The translations under genes were made by a program, and so were the position numbers. From the NCBI GenBank assembly GCA_903864455.1, contig CAIPFW010000075.1, positions 1-6,168 of the forward strand: DNA of 6,168 nt, read 5' to 3'. Numbering within the stretch: position 1 is the first letter of the stretch; every line of letters begins with the position of its first letter. Positions 1 to 6,046 of the stretch are shown here, piece after piece. This DNA is from an uncultured Anaplasmataceae bacterium (GTDB lineage: Bacteria; Pseudomonadota; Alphaproteobacteria; Rickettsiales; CAIPFW01). The notes under the pieces are model-generated. The model saw only the letters and a program-made list of their open reading frames with translations. It was not told where the DNA came from and did no database searches.

Positions 1-366
1 AATGAGTTTTTTTCATATTTTCTCGATAGATTTAACTATTACATAATATTTTTTCTTTTTTTCGCATCGCTCTTTGCTGTAACGATAAAAAAAGATCTGA
101 TTCATAAATTGATTGCACTGTCAATTTTTCAAACTTGTGCGATTTTTTTGTATTTGACGATAGGATTTAACAGCAGCGCGAAATATCCAATTCTCGACGA
201 GGGGAAAAATAAAATTATCGTTTCAGATGATAGTGATATTATATACAATAATCCGCTTCCGCACGTCTTGATGTTGACTGCAATTGTTGTTGGTATTGCA
301 ACTTTTGCATTAGGTTTATCGATTATTTTGGCGATAGAGAAGGCTTATAATAAATCACTTTCTTGA
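1..366 (+). CDS. mnhC: Na+/H+ antiporter subunit C (MnhC/MrpC), 5'-partial
   Basis: This is a small NuoK-like membrane subunit of the multi-subunit Mrp/Mnh cation/proton antiporter, which exchanges Na+ for H+ across the inner membrane. The frame is open from base 1, so the start codon lies just outside the window; 121 residues are visible, about the full family length (roughly 110-120). Three hydrophobic segments are seen: residues about 13-29, 33-56 and 86-112. The second carries the family-like LIHKLIALSIFQT stretch, and the third the strong signature NPLPHVLMLTAIVVGIAT (84-101). A polar loop (about 57-83, rich in Asp and Lys) separates segments 2 and 3, as expected for MrpC. An internal TTG at 109 also opens the frame, but starting there would delete the first segment, so I reject it. 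The gene ends in TGA, one base before the next gene. Other mnh subunits are probably upstream, outside the window. The family call is secure; the 5' end is not visible. Confidence 0.9.
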   Translation, partial: NEFFSYFLDRFNYYIIFFLFFASLFAVTIKKDLIHKLIALSIFQTCAIFLYLTIGFNSSAKYPILDEGKNKIIVSDDSDIIYNNPLPHVLMLTAIVVGIATFALGLSIILAIEKAYNKSLS

Positions 367-367
367 T

Positions 368-1159
368 ATGATGAAGAAATTAGGTGTTATTCTTCAAAAA
401 TTTTTAAATATAAATATAAAAGTTGCATTTGGTTTTGAATTTGAATTCTATTTGACTGATAAATTTGATGTTCCTCTAAAAGATGCAGAAAATTTTATTG
501 AAAAAATTCAACGCTTTTTCATCAATGAGAATTTTTTTGTTTACCTTGATAAAGAACAAGAGATTGGACAATTGGAGATTTGCTCTGTCGCAACTTTTGA
601 AGTGATTGAAAATATTAAAAAGTGGTGCGTTGTTTTAGAAAAATTAAAATTGCATCTGCAAAAAGAGAATATTTTTCTCAACCAGAAAGCGAAACCATTT
701 TTCAATAAAGCTGGTAATGGGCTTCACATCAATATCAGTCTTCACAATTCAGAAAATTTAGAAAATTTGTTCGGATTGAATGATGATTTTCGACATGATA
801 TAAAAAATGAATTGCTTGCATATTGCATCGGCGGCTTGTTGAAAAATATTGAGAAAAATATCGATAAATATCTTTTTGACGAATCGACGATATTGCGAAT
901 TCGAAATCCAGATAGAAATACGCCGATAAATTTTTCTTGGGGGCATAATAATCGGACGGCGATGATTCGAATTCCTGAATCTTTATCACATATGAAGAGA
1001 ATAGAGAATCGTTTGCCATCTTCTGAGAATGATTTAAACGAGGTAGTTTTTTTAACTTTAAATGGCATCCTTGAAGGAATAGAAAATAAAATTTCACCAC
1101 CTCAATGTCTTTATGGTCTGGCTTTCGACAGTCAATATAATTTAAAAAGCGTTCTGTGA
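368..1159 (+). CDS. Short glutamine-synthetase-like protein (GS catalytic domain family)
   Basis: The 263-residue product belongs to the glutamine synthetase catalytic-domain superfamily, whose members ligate ammonia or an amine to the gamma-carboxyl of glutamate using ATP. Visible motifs in order are: GFEFEF (22-27; E24/E26 match the first metal-binding Glu pair), EIGQLEI (65-71; E70 a further metal Glu), GNGLHINISL (116-125; H120 matches the conserved GS His), YCIGGLL (152-158), SWGHNNRTAMIRIP (190-203; matches the NRSA.IRIP ATP/phosphate region), RIENRLP (211-217) and GILEGIENKI (233-242). A full GS has about 440-470 residues. Here the N-terminal beta-grasp domain (about 100 residues) is absent. 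The segment between NP (180-181) and SWG is shortened, so no PG(Y/F)EAP glutamate flap is seen. The C-terminus stops about 20 residues after the ENKI motif. The start is ATG 368 or the adjacent ATG 371, one base after the mnhC stop and with no clear Shine-Dalgarno, suggesting translational coupling. The family is fairly sure; real glutamine synthesis is doubtful. Confidence 0.85.
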   Translation: MMKKLGVILQKFLNINIKVAFGFEFEFYLTDKFDVPLKDAENFIEKIQRFFINENFFVYLDKEQEIGQLEICSVATFEVIENIKKWCVVLEKLKLHLQKENIFLNQKAKPFFNKAGNGLHINISLHNSENLENLFGLNDDFRHDIKNELLAYCIGGLLKNIEKNIDKYLFDESTILRIRNPDRNTPINFSWGHNNRTAMIRIPESLSHMKRIENRLPSSENDLNEVVFLTLNGILEGIENKISPPQCLYGLAFDSQYNLKSVL

Positions 1160-1170
1160 TTTGTTAAAAA

Positions 1171-1947
1171 TTAAAATCTCTCTAAATATCCACCAACCAT
1201 ATTTTGTACCACGAGAGGTAAAGTTGCGAGTAAAGTCAATGAGAGCGAAGGTTTGTTGCTTGGTGATGATGACTTTAAAAGAGTTGAAGACTTTTCGCTA
1301 TCAAAAAAATCCCTAATATGCTGAATGTTCGAATTCATTCCATCTATTGATGACAGCTTTTTCATAAAATCTTGAAAATCTGAGATTTTTTTAGAATTTT
1401 TAAATAAATTTTGAATTGCATTCTGAGATTTCTTTTCTTTTATTTCTATGGAATATGAGCAATGTTCCTGAATGCTATAATGATCGTACGACTTTTGTAC
1501 GAAAACATCGAGTTGGTTATTCTGTATTTTAAATGTTACGCTATATATAGTATCTTCCGATTGTGTGTAAACCGAATGTCCTTGTTTATGGCAGAATGTA
1601 ATTGCATGCTTATCGATCGTTTCTAATGGTAATTTGCAGCGCCTATATAAAGTGACATGCGTTGTCTGAATATTTAGTGCTTGATGGATGATTGGATTGC
1701 CTGAATTTTTATTTTTTGAGTAATATTCATTCGTTAGATCTCTGCAGAGTGTTTGTATATCATTGCATTTGAGTATCCATGGAGCATCTGAATTGCCGAT
1801 TGTTGCACAATTGCCATTCCCTGAAGTTAATGACTGAATATTATTTGTATAAACTGTATTTCTACTGCAAGCTTCAATTCCTTTCGTAATCAATAATAAT
1901 GGAATTATAAAGTTTTGATATATGTAAGGTAGGCTCCAATATTTCAT
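1171..1947 (-). CDS. Hypothetical cysteine-containing exported protein
   Basis: I do not recognise this 258-residue protein. The N-terminus looks like a signal peptide: K2, a hydrophobic core at about 13-21 (FIIPLLLIT), then IEA at 24-26 followed by C27. It could be cut by signal peptidase I after A26, or be a lipoprotein anchored at C27, although Glu in the lipobox would be unusual. Seven Cys (27, 47, 61, 68, 104, 119, 163) lie in the N-terminal two-thirds, consistent with disulfides in an exported protein. Residues 168-220 are charged and probably helical. A Ser-rich linker (220-236) leads to a hydrophobic C-terminal stretch (about 235-252) ending in Phe. The start ATG at 1945-1947 is the first in frame and gives a sensible signal peptide, but has no Shine-Dalgarno. 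The gene converges on the GS-like gene with an 11-base gap and lies 90 bases downstream of truA on the same strand. The long open frame supports a real gene; the function is unknown. Confidence 0.68.
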   Translation of the reverse strand: MKYWSLPYIYQNFIIPLLLITKGIEACSRNTVYTNNIQSLTSGNGNCATIGNSDAPWILKCNDIQTLCRDLTNEYYSKNKNSGNPIIHQALNIQTTHVTLYRRCKLPLETIDKHAITFCHKQGHSVYTQSEDTIYSVTFKIQNNQLDVFVQKSYDHYSIQEHCSYSIEIKEKKSQNAIQNLFKNSKKISDFQDFMKKLSSIDGMNSNIQHIRDFFDSEKSSTLLKSSSPSNKPSLSLTLLATLPLVVQNMVGGYLERF

Positions 1948-2013
1948 AATATTAATACAAAATAAATACTTTATTTAAAGTTTAACATTAAAAATTATAT
2001 TTGCAATATTAAA

Positions 2014-2039
2014 AATTGTTTTTTGTATAAAAAACAATT
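2014..2039 (-). terminator. AT-rich hairpin at the truA stop, possible terminator
   Basis: A perfect 11-bp inverted repeat, AATTGTTTTTT on the left arm and its complement on the right, encloses a 4-base loop and overlaps the truA TAA stop. Read in the truA direction, the second arm ends in a T run that extends to TTTTT before the next purines. The stem holds only one G:C pair, so it is weaker than a classic intrinsic terminator. It could instead stabilise the 3' end or serve as an operator for the downstream minus-strand gene. Confidence 0.5.
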
Positions 2040-2808
2040 AATAGAATAAAATTTTATTTAAAAATAAACCTTTTGCTGGCGCCGTCTCACCCGCAGACGA
2101 GCGATTTTTCGCATCTATAATTTGATTGATTTTTTCTTCAACGTTTGTAACACTTTCATTCAAAGTTAACTTTTTTATAGTGCCAACCATAATTCGTATT
2201 TGATTGTGCAGAAAAGATTTACCTAAAAATTCAAGTTGAATCTCATCATCATATCGAGAAATTTTCACATCATCAATTGTGCGAATCGTGGTATGCGATT
2301 GATTGTCTCGACCAGCAAAGCTCAAGAAATCTTTATTTCCTATAAAACATCGAGCACAATCAGTCAGTTTTTCAAAATTCAGTTTCGGAAAAATTTGCCA
2401 ACAATGATTTTTATCAATCGTAATCGGGCTATATCGATTGATTATTTTATAAATATAAGACTTCTGTTTTGCAGAAAACCTTGCATGAAAATCGGAATTT
2501 ACAAATTCAACATTCAAAATAGAGATTAAATTTGGCTTTAACAAACTATTGAGAGCTGAGCGAATGCGATATTCTGTATGCGAATTATTCGCTTTATCGA
2601 GCTCTGCATCAAAATGAGCGACTTGCCCCCTTGCATGAACGCCCGCATCAGTTCGCCCAGCGACAAAAATATCGATTTTTTTTTGAAAAAATTTTTCTAA
2701 AGCTTTTTCAATTTCTGCTTGAATTGATGGATAATTTTCTTGCTTCTGCCAGCCATAAAAATTTGTTCCATCGTATTCGATTGTTAATTTAATTCTTTGA
2801 ATAATCAA
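2038..2808 (-). CDS. truA: tRNA pseudouridine(38-40) synthase TruA
   Basis: TruA isomerises uridine to pseudouridine at positions 38-40 in the anticodon stem-loop of many tRNAs. The 256 residues are full length for the family. Seen in order: the N-terminal IEYDGTNFYGWQKQ motif (10-23), the catalytic motif GRTDAGVHARGQVAHF with nucleophile Asp54, the FHARFSAKQKSYIYKI segment of the RNA-binding core, SFLHNQIRIMVGTI typical of the C-terminal half, and the canonical ending AGETAPAKGLFL. All key motifs are intact. The start is TTG at 2806-2808: an in-frame stop lies two codons upstream, there is no ATG before the conserved core, and the only other upstream choice is ATT. No Shine-Dalgarno is visible. 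The gene begins 12 bases after the glyA stop on the same strand, so the two are very likely cotranscribed and truA may be translated by reinitiation. Confidence 0.95.
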   Translation of the reverse strand: MIIQRIKLTIEYDGTNFYGWQKQENYPSIQAEIEKALEKFFQKKIDIFVAGRTDAGVHARGQVAHFDAELDKANNSHTEYRIRSALNSLLKPNLISILNVEFVNSDFHARFSAKQKSYIYKIINRYSPITIDKNHCWQIFPKLNFEKLTDCARCFIGNKDFLSFAGRDNQSHTTIRTIDDVKISRYDDEIQLEFLGKSFLHNQIRIMVGTIKKLTLNESVTNVEEKINQIIDAKNRSSAGETAPAKGLFLNKILFY

Positions 2809-2820
2809 AATTTATTATAA

Positions 2821-4146
2821 TTAATTATTCACTTTTTTGCACAATTCTTGAACTTTTTTCAAAACTTCATTTCTTGTTTCTTCGTTCGAACTTCCAGATT
2901 CTTTGGCTTTTTTTAACCCAGTTAAAACTTCAATGATATACTCACCGATTTTTACAAAGTCGTCCCCATCGAAACCTCTTGTAGTTGCTGCTGGTGAGCC
3001 AAGTCTGATTCCAGAAGCGTCCACAACTCCAAGTGCATCGAACGGAATTGCGTTTTTATTGCAAGTAATTCCTGCTAATTCAAGCTCATGCTCAGCTTCA
3101 CGACCAGTCACTCCAAATTCGCTGTATACATCAGCAATCACCATATGACAATCGGTTCCCCCTGTCATGATGATTGCACCATTTTTTGCTAAAGTTTCGC
3201 CTAAAATTTTTGCATTTTTTTTGACATTTATCGCATAATTTTTAAATTCTGGTTTCAAAGCTTCGCCAAAAGCTACAGCTTTTCCTGCAATTACGTGCAT
3301 CAATGGTCCACCTTGAGTTCCCGGAAAAACAGCGCCATTGATTGAAGGGAATGAATATGAATCGCCGTCTCTTTTTCGTGCTGAGTTGAATTTTTCATCG
3401 TTCCATAAAATCATACCACCACGAGGTCCACGCAACGTCTTATGAGTCGTAGTTGTAACAACATCAGCGTAAGGGAATGGGTTGTTGTATTCTCCTGTTG
3501 CAATAAGCCCAGAATAATGAGCCACATCAGCCATTAAAATTGCTCCAATTTTTTTTGCTATTTCGCCAAATCTTGCAAAATCGATAAGCCGTGGATATGA
3601 AGAGCCGCCCGCAATGATTAATTTTGGTTTATGCTCGAGCGCTAATTTTTCAACCATATCATAATCGATTAATCCTGTTTCTCTGTCGACTCCATAACTC
3701 ACTGGGTTGAACCATTTTCCTGATACTGTTGGTTTTGCACCATGAGTTAAGTGCCCACCAGCTGACAAGTCCATTCCCAAGAATGTATCACCAGTTTTTA
3801 AAAAAGCGAAAAAAACCGCTGTATTTGCTTGAGCACCTGAGTGAGGCTGAACGTTTGCAAAGTTACAACCAAAAAGTTTACATGCTCTAGAAATTGCTAT
3901 TTTTTCAACTTCATCAACATTTTCGCAACCACCATAATATCTTTTTCCTGGATATCCTTCGGCATATTTATTTGTAAAAATTGAGCCAACAGCAGATAAA
4001 ACTCCAGAAGAAACAAAATTTTCAGATGCAATCAATTCAATTTGATTGTGCTGTCTATTTAATTCTTTCTCGATATATTGAAATACATCGATGTCTTCCT
4101 TGCCATATTTTTCTAGTAAATTTTTTGTATATAAAATGTCGTTCAT
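2821..4146 (-). CDS. glyA: Serine hydroxymethyltransferase GlyA
   Basis: This cytosolic PLP enzyme interconverts serine plus tetrahydrofolate with glycine plus 5,10-methylene-tetrahydrofolate, feeding thymidylate and purine synthesis. Over 441 residues the conserved sites appear in order: ELIASENF (37-44), [10 protein letters not shown] (64-73), HSGAQAN (102-108), GGHLTHG (130-136; H132 stacks on PLP), MADVAH (205-210; D207 pairs with the pyridine N), the Schiff-base Lys236 in [23 protein letters not shown] (274-282) and [14 protein letters not shown] (379-392; R381 binds the substrate carboxylate). Compared with the usual NDEE-short-INSAVFPG spacing, there seem to be about 12 extra residues between N249 and N270 (charged, including ARKRDGDS). 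The start is ATG at 4144-4146, with AAGGAA ending six bases upstream. The upstream promoter and the closely following truA suggest a two-gene operon. The identification is secure. Confidence 0.98.
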   Translation of the reverse strand: MNDILYTKNLLEKYGKEDIDVFQYIEKELNRQHNQIELIASENFVSSGVLSAVGSIFTNKYAEGYPGKRYYGGCENVDEVEKIAISRACKLFGCNFANVQPHSGAQANTAVFFAFLKTGDTFLGMDLSAGGHLTHGAKPTVSGKWFNPVSYGVDRETGLIDYDMVEKLALEHKPKLIIAGGSSYPRLIDFARFGEIAKKIGAILMADVAHYSGLIATGEYNNPFPYADVVTTTTHKTLRGPRGGMILWNDEKFNSARKRDGDSYSFPSINGAVFPGTQGGPLMHVIAGKAVAFGEALKPEFKNYAINVKKNAKILGETLAKNGAIIMTGGTDCHMVIADVYSEFGVTGREAEHELELAGITCNKNAIPFDALGVVDASGIRLGSPAATTRGFDGDDFVKIGEYIIEVLTGLKKAKESGSSNEETRNEVLKKVQELCKKVNN

Positions 4147-4152
4147 TAATTT

Positions 4153-4158
4153 TTCCTT
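4153..4158 (-). promoter_or_regulatory. Shine-Dalgarno site of glyA
   Basis: On the minus strand AAGGAA lies six bases before the glyA ATG. It is one of the few clear ribosome-binding sites in the window and supports the chosen start; the other genes lack a recognisable one. Confidence 0.75.
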
Positions 4159-4170
4159 AGTAAATTCGTT

Positions 4171-4187
4171 AAAGTTATTTTAACTTT
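4171..4187. repeat. Inverted repeat over the glyA -10 box
   Basis: AAAGTTA and its complement TAACTTT flank three T bases, giving a perfect 7-bp palindromic pair. It covers the predicted -10 and start-site region of glyA, where a repressor site would act. In sequence this AT-rich it could also be chance. Confidence 0.4.
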
Positions 4188-4204
4188 TTTGAAAGGTTTT
4201 TCAA
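4177..4204 (-). promoter_or_regulatory. Predicted sigma70 promoter of glyA-truA
   Basis: Minus-strand TTGAAA (-35, at 4199-4204) and TAAAAT (-10, at 4177-4182) are separated by 16 bases, each differing from consensus at one position. Transcription would start near 4170, giving a leader of about 24 bases that contains the glyA Shine-Dalgarno. Position, spacing and leader length agree with a real promoter. Confidence 0.6.
4189..4204. repeat. Inverted repeat over the glyA -35 box
   Basis: TTGAAA and TTTCAA are separated by GGTT, forming a 6-bp perfect inverted repeat whose right arm is the predicted glyA -35 hexamer read on the other strand. It lies one base from the inverted repeat over the -10 box. 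Confidence 0.35.
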
Positions 4205-4247
4205 GATTGAAAATTATTTGAAAATAACAAAACAATCTTGTGTTGAA

Positions 4248-4276
4248 TTGACATTTATTTACCTTGTGATTATAAT
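4248..4276 (+). promoter_or_regulatory. Perfect-consensus sigma70 promoter
   Basis: TTGACA at 4248-4253 and TATAAT at 4271-4276 are separated by exactly 17 bases, a full match to the consensus sigma70 promoter. Transcription should begin near 4283. It points away from glyA, making the 4147-4316 region a divergent promoter region. Because the start of transcription lies inside the longest open frame (TTG at 4218), it decides the start of the downstream gene in favour of ATG 4317. Confidence 0.85.
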
Positions 4277-4316
4277 TTATTTATTAATTGATAAAAATAA
4301 TTTATTAAGTTTATTC

Positions 4317-5165
4317 ATGCAAAATGCAAATAAAAAAAATATAAATATAACGAAAAGACTCAAGAGTTTTTATAAAAGAGATCAGTTATTTGTATATTTC
4401 GCAGCTATTTCTATAATGTTAGTGGCTTTACCTATCCTCGCACTTTGTCTTTTGCTTATGGACGTAGTAGAAAAAAAACTCACGAAGATTGCAATAGAAA
4501 GAGGCAATTCTCATGCAATAATCTATGAAAGTCTAACAAATATCCAAAAGAAAAATCTTTACATCTTTATTTCTGTTGTTGCAGTCCTGGCTTTGATTTG
4601 TATTTTTACTACTTGTACAATTCGTTATAATTGCAGTTTGATAAAAAAAGATCTAGAAAAATTTGGTATAGGTGACGAGGAGAGGTATTACGGCGAAGAT
4701 AAATTCATTTCTGAGCTTGAAGAGAAATTTATAAAAATTAGAGCTCTTGGAATGGCATTGAGTAATGAAAATGGATTTGATGCAGAAAATTTATTTTTTT
4801 TAACTAAAGAGAAGTTTAAAAAAGGAAACATGCCATTTTCTTATGAGCTTTTGCAAAGTTTTAAAAAAGAGTGGCTTAATATTAACGCTACAGTTGATAA
4901 AGAATCTCAAAGTAAGACTCTTATGAGCTATCTAAGTCATCCAATTACTCAACTCTGGAGTGGACATAAGATCGAAAATGCCAGAGCTTTAGTGGGGAAA
5001 GGGGGAGTTCTTGATGATATTATTCAAATAAATAAATTGATTTATATTTTTGAATGTGCGACGGATATACCAAAGAATTTTACATTTCAAAAAAAGAGGG
5101 TAGGTCTAGTAAATACTCATGGGTCGAAAAGTTTGGATGAAATTAAGAAGAAAATCAAAGAGTGA
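4317..5165 (+). CDS. Hypothetical two-span membrane protein with cytosolic C-terminal domain
   Basis: I do not recognise this protein. The frame is open from a TTG at 4218, but the consensus promoter at 4248-4276 would start RNA near 4283, so the first usable start is ATG 4317, giving 282 residues. No strong Shine-Dalgarno precedes it. The N-terminus is basic (K6, K7, K13, R14, K16, K20, R21). Two hydrophobic spans follow, at about 24-48 and 81-102, separated by a polar loop of about 32 residues, then RYNCSLIKKD. By the positive-inside rule both termini are cytosolic, with about 180 charged, mostly helix-like residues after the second span. The gene ends at TGA 5163-5165, yet the same frame continues open for 94 codons to 5450, so this stop may truncate a longer protein. 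It diverges from glyA. The transcription signal and long frame make it a credible gene; its function is unknown. Confidence 0.72.
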   Translation: MQNANKKNINITKRLKSFYKRDQLFVYFAAISIMLVALPILALCLLLMDVVEKKLTKIAIERGNSHAIIYESLTNIQKKNLYIFISVVAVLALICIFTTCTIRYNCSLIKKDLEKFGIGDEERYYGEDKFISELEEKFIKIRALGMALSNENGFDAENLFFLTKEKFKKGNMPFSYELLQSFKKEWLNINATVDKESQSKTLMSYLSHPITQLWSGHKIENARALVGKGGVLDDIIQINKLIYIFECATDIPKNFTFQKKRVGLVNTHGSKSLDEIKKKIKE

Positions 5166-5450
5166 GCCTTTGAGACGGGTAATATATGGCGAGAAAATAA
5201 CGGCGAATTGAACGGTTGTAAGATTGAAGACTTTCGGAATTCGAATATTTTTCAGAAATATCAAGCGAATTTACAAGCGATGAAAAAAGATAAAAATCTC
5301 GATGTTTTTGGAAGATTAGATCTTGACAATGATGCAGAAAGATTTTTACCGAAGCATTATTGTCGTATATTAGAGCAAATAACATATATAAATTCAGATG
5401 AAGTTGAATGGGGGAGATCTGAATTCGATAAAAATCAAATTCCAAAATAA
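5166..5450 (+). pseudogene. In-frame continuation after the TGA at 5163; tail of the membrane-protein gene or small separate ORF
   Basis: Ninety-four codons stay open in exactly the frame of the upstream membrane-protein gene, separated from it only by TGA 5163-5165, and end in TAA at 5448-5450. The translation is a soluble, charged sequence (for example KKDKNLDVFGRLDLDNDAERFLPKHY), much like the domain before it. It looks like the remaining C-terminal part of one protein of about 377 positions cut by a nonsense codon. As a separate gene it could start at TTG 5208 (80 residues) or ATG 5280 (57 residues), neither with a clear ribosome-binding site. An antisense frame (5155-5466) is also open but is rich in aromatic and hydrophobic residues and overlaps the end of pccA, so I treat it as the shadow. 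The gene converges on pccA with a two-base gap. Readthrough of the UGA cannot be excluded. No family is recognised. Confidence 0.5.
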
Positions 5451-5452
5451 AC

Positions 5453-6046
5453 TCACTCAAACTCAATCAACTTTTCTTCAGCTTGAACTGACTGGCCCTC
5501 TTTTATAAAGATTTTTTTAATCTTTCCTTTCATTTGAGATGAGATAATATTTTGCATTTTCATGGCCTCGATAATCAATAAATTCTCTCCGATATCGACT
5601 TCATGCCCTTCTTTTGCATTGAGAGTTGCTATCAAACCAGGTAAAGGAGAAAGAACAAATTTGTCGCTATTTGCATTTTGATTTTTATTATTTTTCAAAA
5701 ATTCGAGCTTTTCAGCGAATGAACTCGGATAAATCTTCGTTTGTAGCTGGTATCCAGAATGCTCAAGAGTCAAATTCATATCATCAATATAATATTTAAA
5801 ATATACGATTTCTTTTCGCCCATTCGATTTTGTTTCATAAAAAGACAATAAATTATTTTCCATCGCAATGAACTCATAGTCTTTATTGACAATTTGCGAA
5901 TTGATAGAATTGATTGTGAAATGATTCGAATTTCTATAAAAAGAAAGTTTTTGAATTGAATTGTAGTTATCGCTATTTGTAAGAATCGCTAATTCGAACT
6001 CTTTCTCATTTGCATCAAAGATTTGCGAAAATTTATAATCATTCAT
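5453..6046 (-). CDS. pccA: Propionyl-CoA carboxylase alpha subunit, C-terminal biotin-carrier part
   Basis: In the alpha subunit of propionyl-CoA (or related acyl-CoA) carboxylase, this end carries the biotin that shuttles carboxyl groups from the biotin carboxylase domain to the beta subunit. Residues about 129-197 form a complete biotinyl domain: SPLPGLIATLNAKEGHEVDIGE, then IIEAMKMQN with the biotinylated Lys163, ending 34 residues later at LIEFE, the usual distance to the C-terminus. Residues 1 to about 110 are diverged and fit the BT (alpha-beta interaction) region. The first ATG (6044-6046) is probably not the true start: the same frame is open upstream to 6121, and that translation (SAIALFTMNDYKFSQIF) looks like the helix that follows the biotin carboxylase domain in PccA. 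The biotin carboxylase part is outside the window, in a different frame. Acetyl- or methylcrotonyl-CoA carboxylase alpha chains are less likely alternatives. Confidence 0.82.
   Translation of the reverse strand: MNDYKFSQIFDANEKEFELAILTNSDNYNSIQKLSFYRNSNHFTINSINSQIVNKDYEFIAMENNLLSFYETKSNGRKEIVYFKYYIDDMNLTLEHSGYQLQTKIYPSSFAEKLEFLKNNKNQNANSDKFVLSPLPGLIATLNAKEGHEVDIGENLLIIEAMKMQNIISSQMKGKIKKIFIKEGQSVQAEEKLIEFE

Noticed and set aside
735..1100. Three overlapping minus-strand open frames (735-1100, 742-1068, 758-946)
   Set aside because: They lie antisense to the GS-like gene, whose motifs are clear in the plus frame; their translations have no recognisable features.
1327..1342. GTTCGAATTCATTCC, resembling a tRNA T-arm
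   Set aside because: It lies inside the open frame at 1171-1947, and no matching acceptor, D or anticodon arm is nearby.
1994..1999. TATAAT on the minus strand upstream of the gene at 1171-1947
   Set aside because: No acceptable -35 hexamer is found at 16-18 bases, and a lone TATAAT is expected by chance in such AT-rich sequence.
2236..2529. Plus-strand 97-residue open frame
   Set aside because: It is antisense to truA, which is intact and identified by motifs.
2903..3148. Plus-strand 81-residue open frame
   Set aside because: It is antisense to glyA within its conserved C-terminal region.
4218..4316. N-terminal extension of the membrane protein from TTG 4218
   Set aside because: The consensus promoter lies within it, so RNA would begin after this start codon; no in-frame start codon exists between the predicted transcript start and ATG 4317.
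5155..5466. Minus-strand 103-residue open frame
   Set aside because: It starts with TTG inside the end of pccA, is rich in hydrophobic and aromatic residues as shadows often are, and opposes a plus frame that continues the upstream gene in register.
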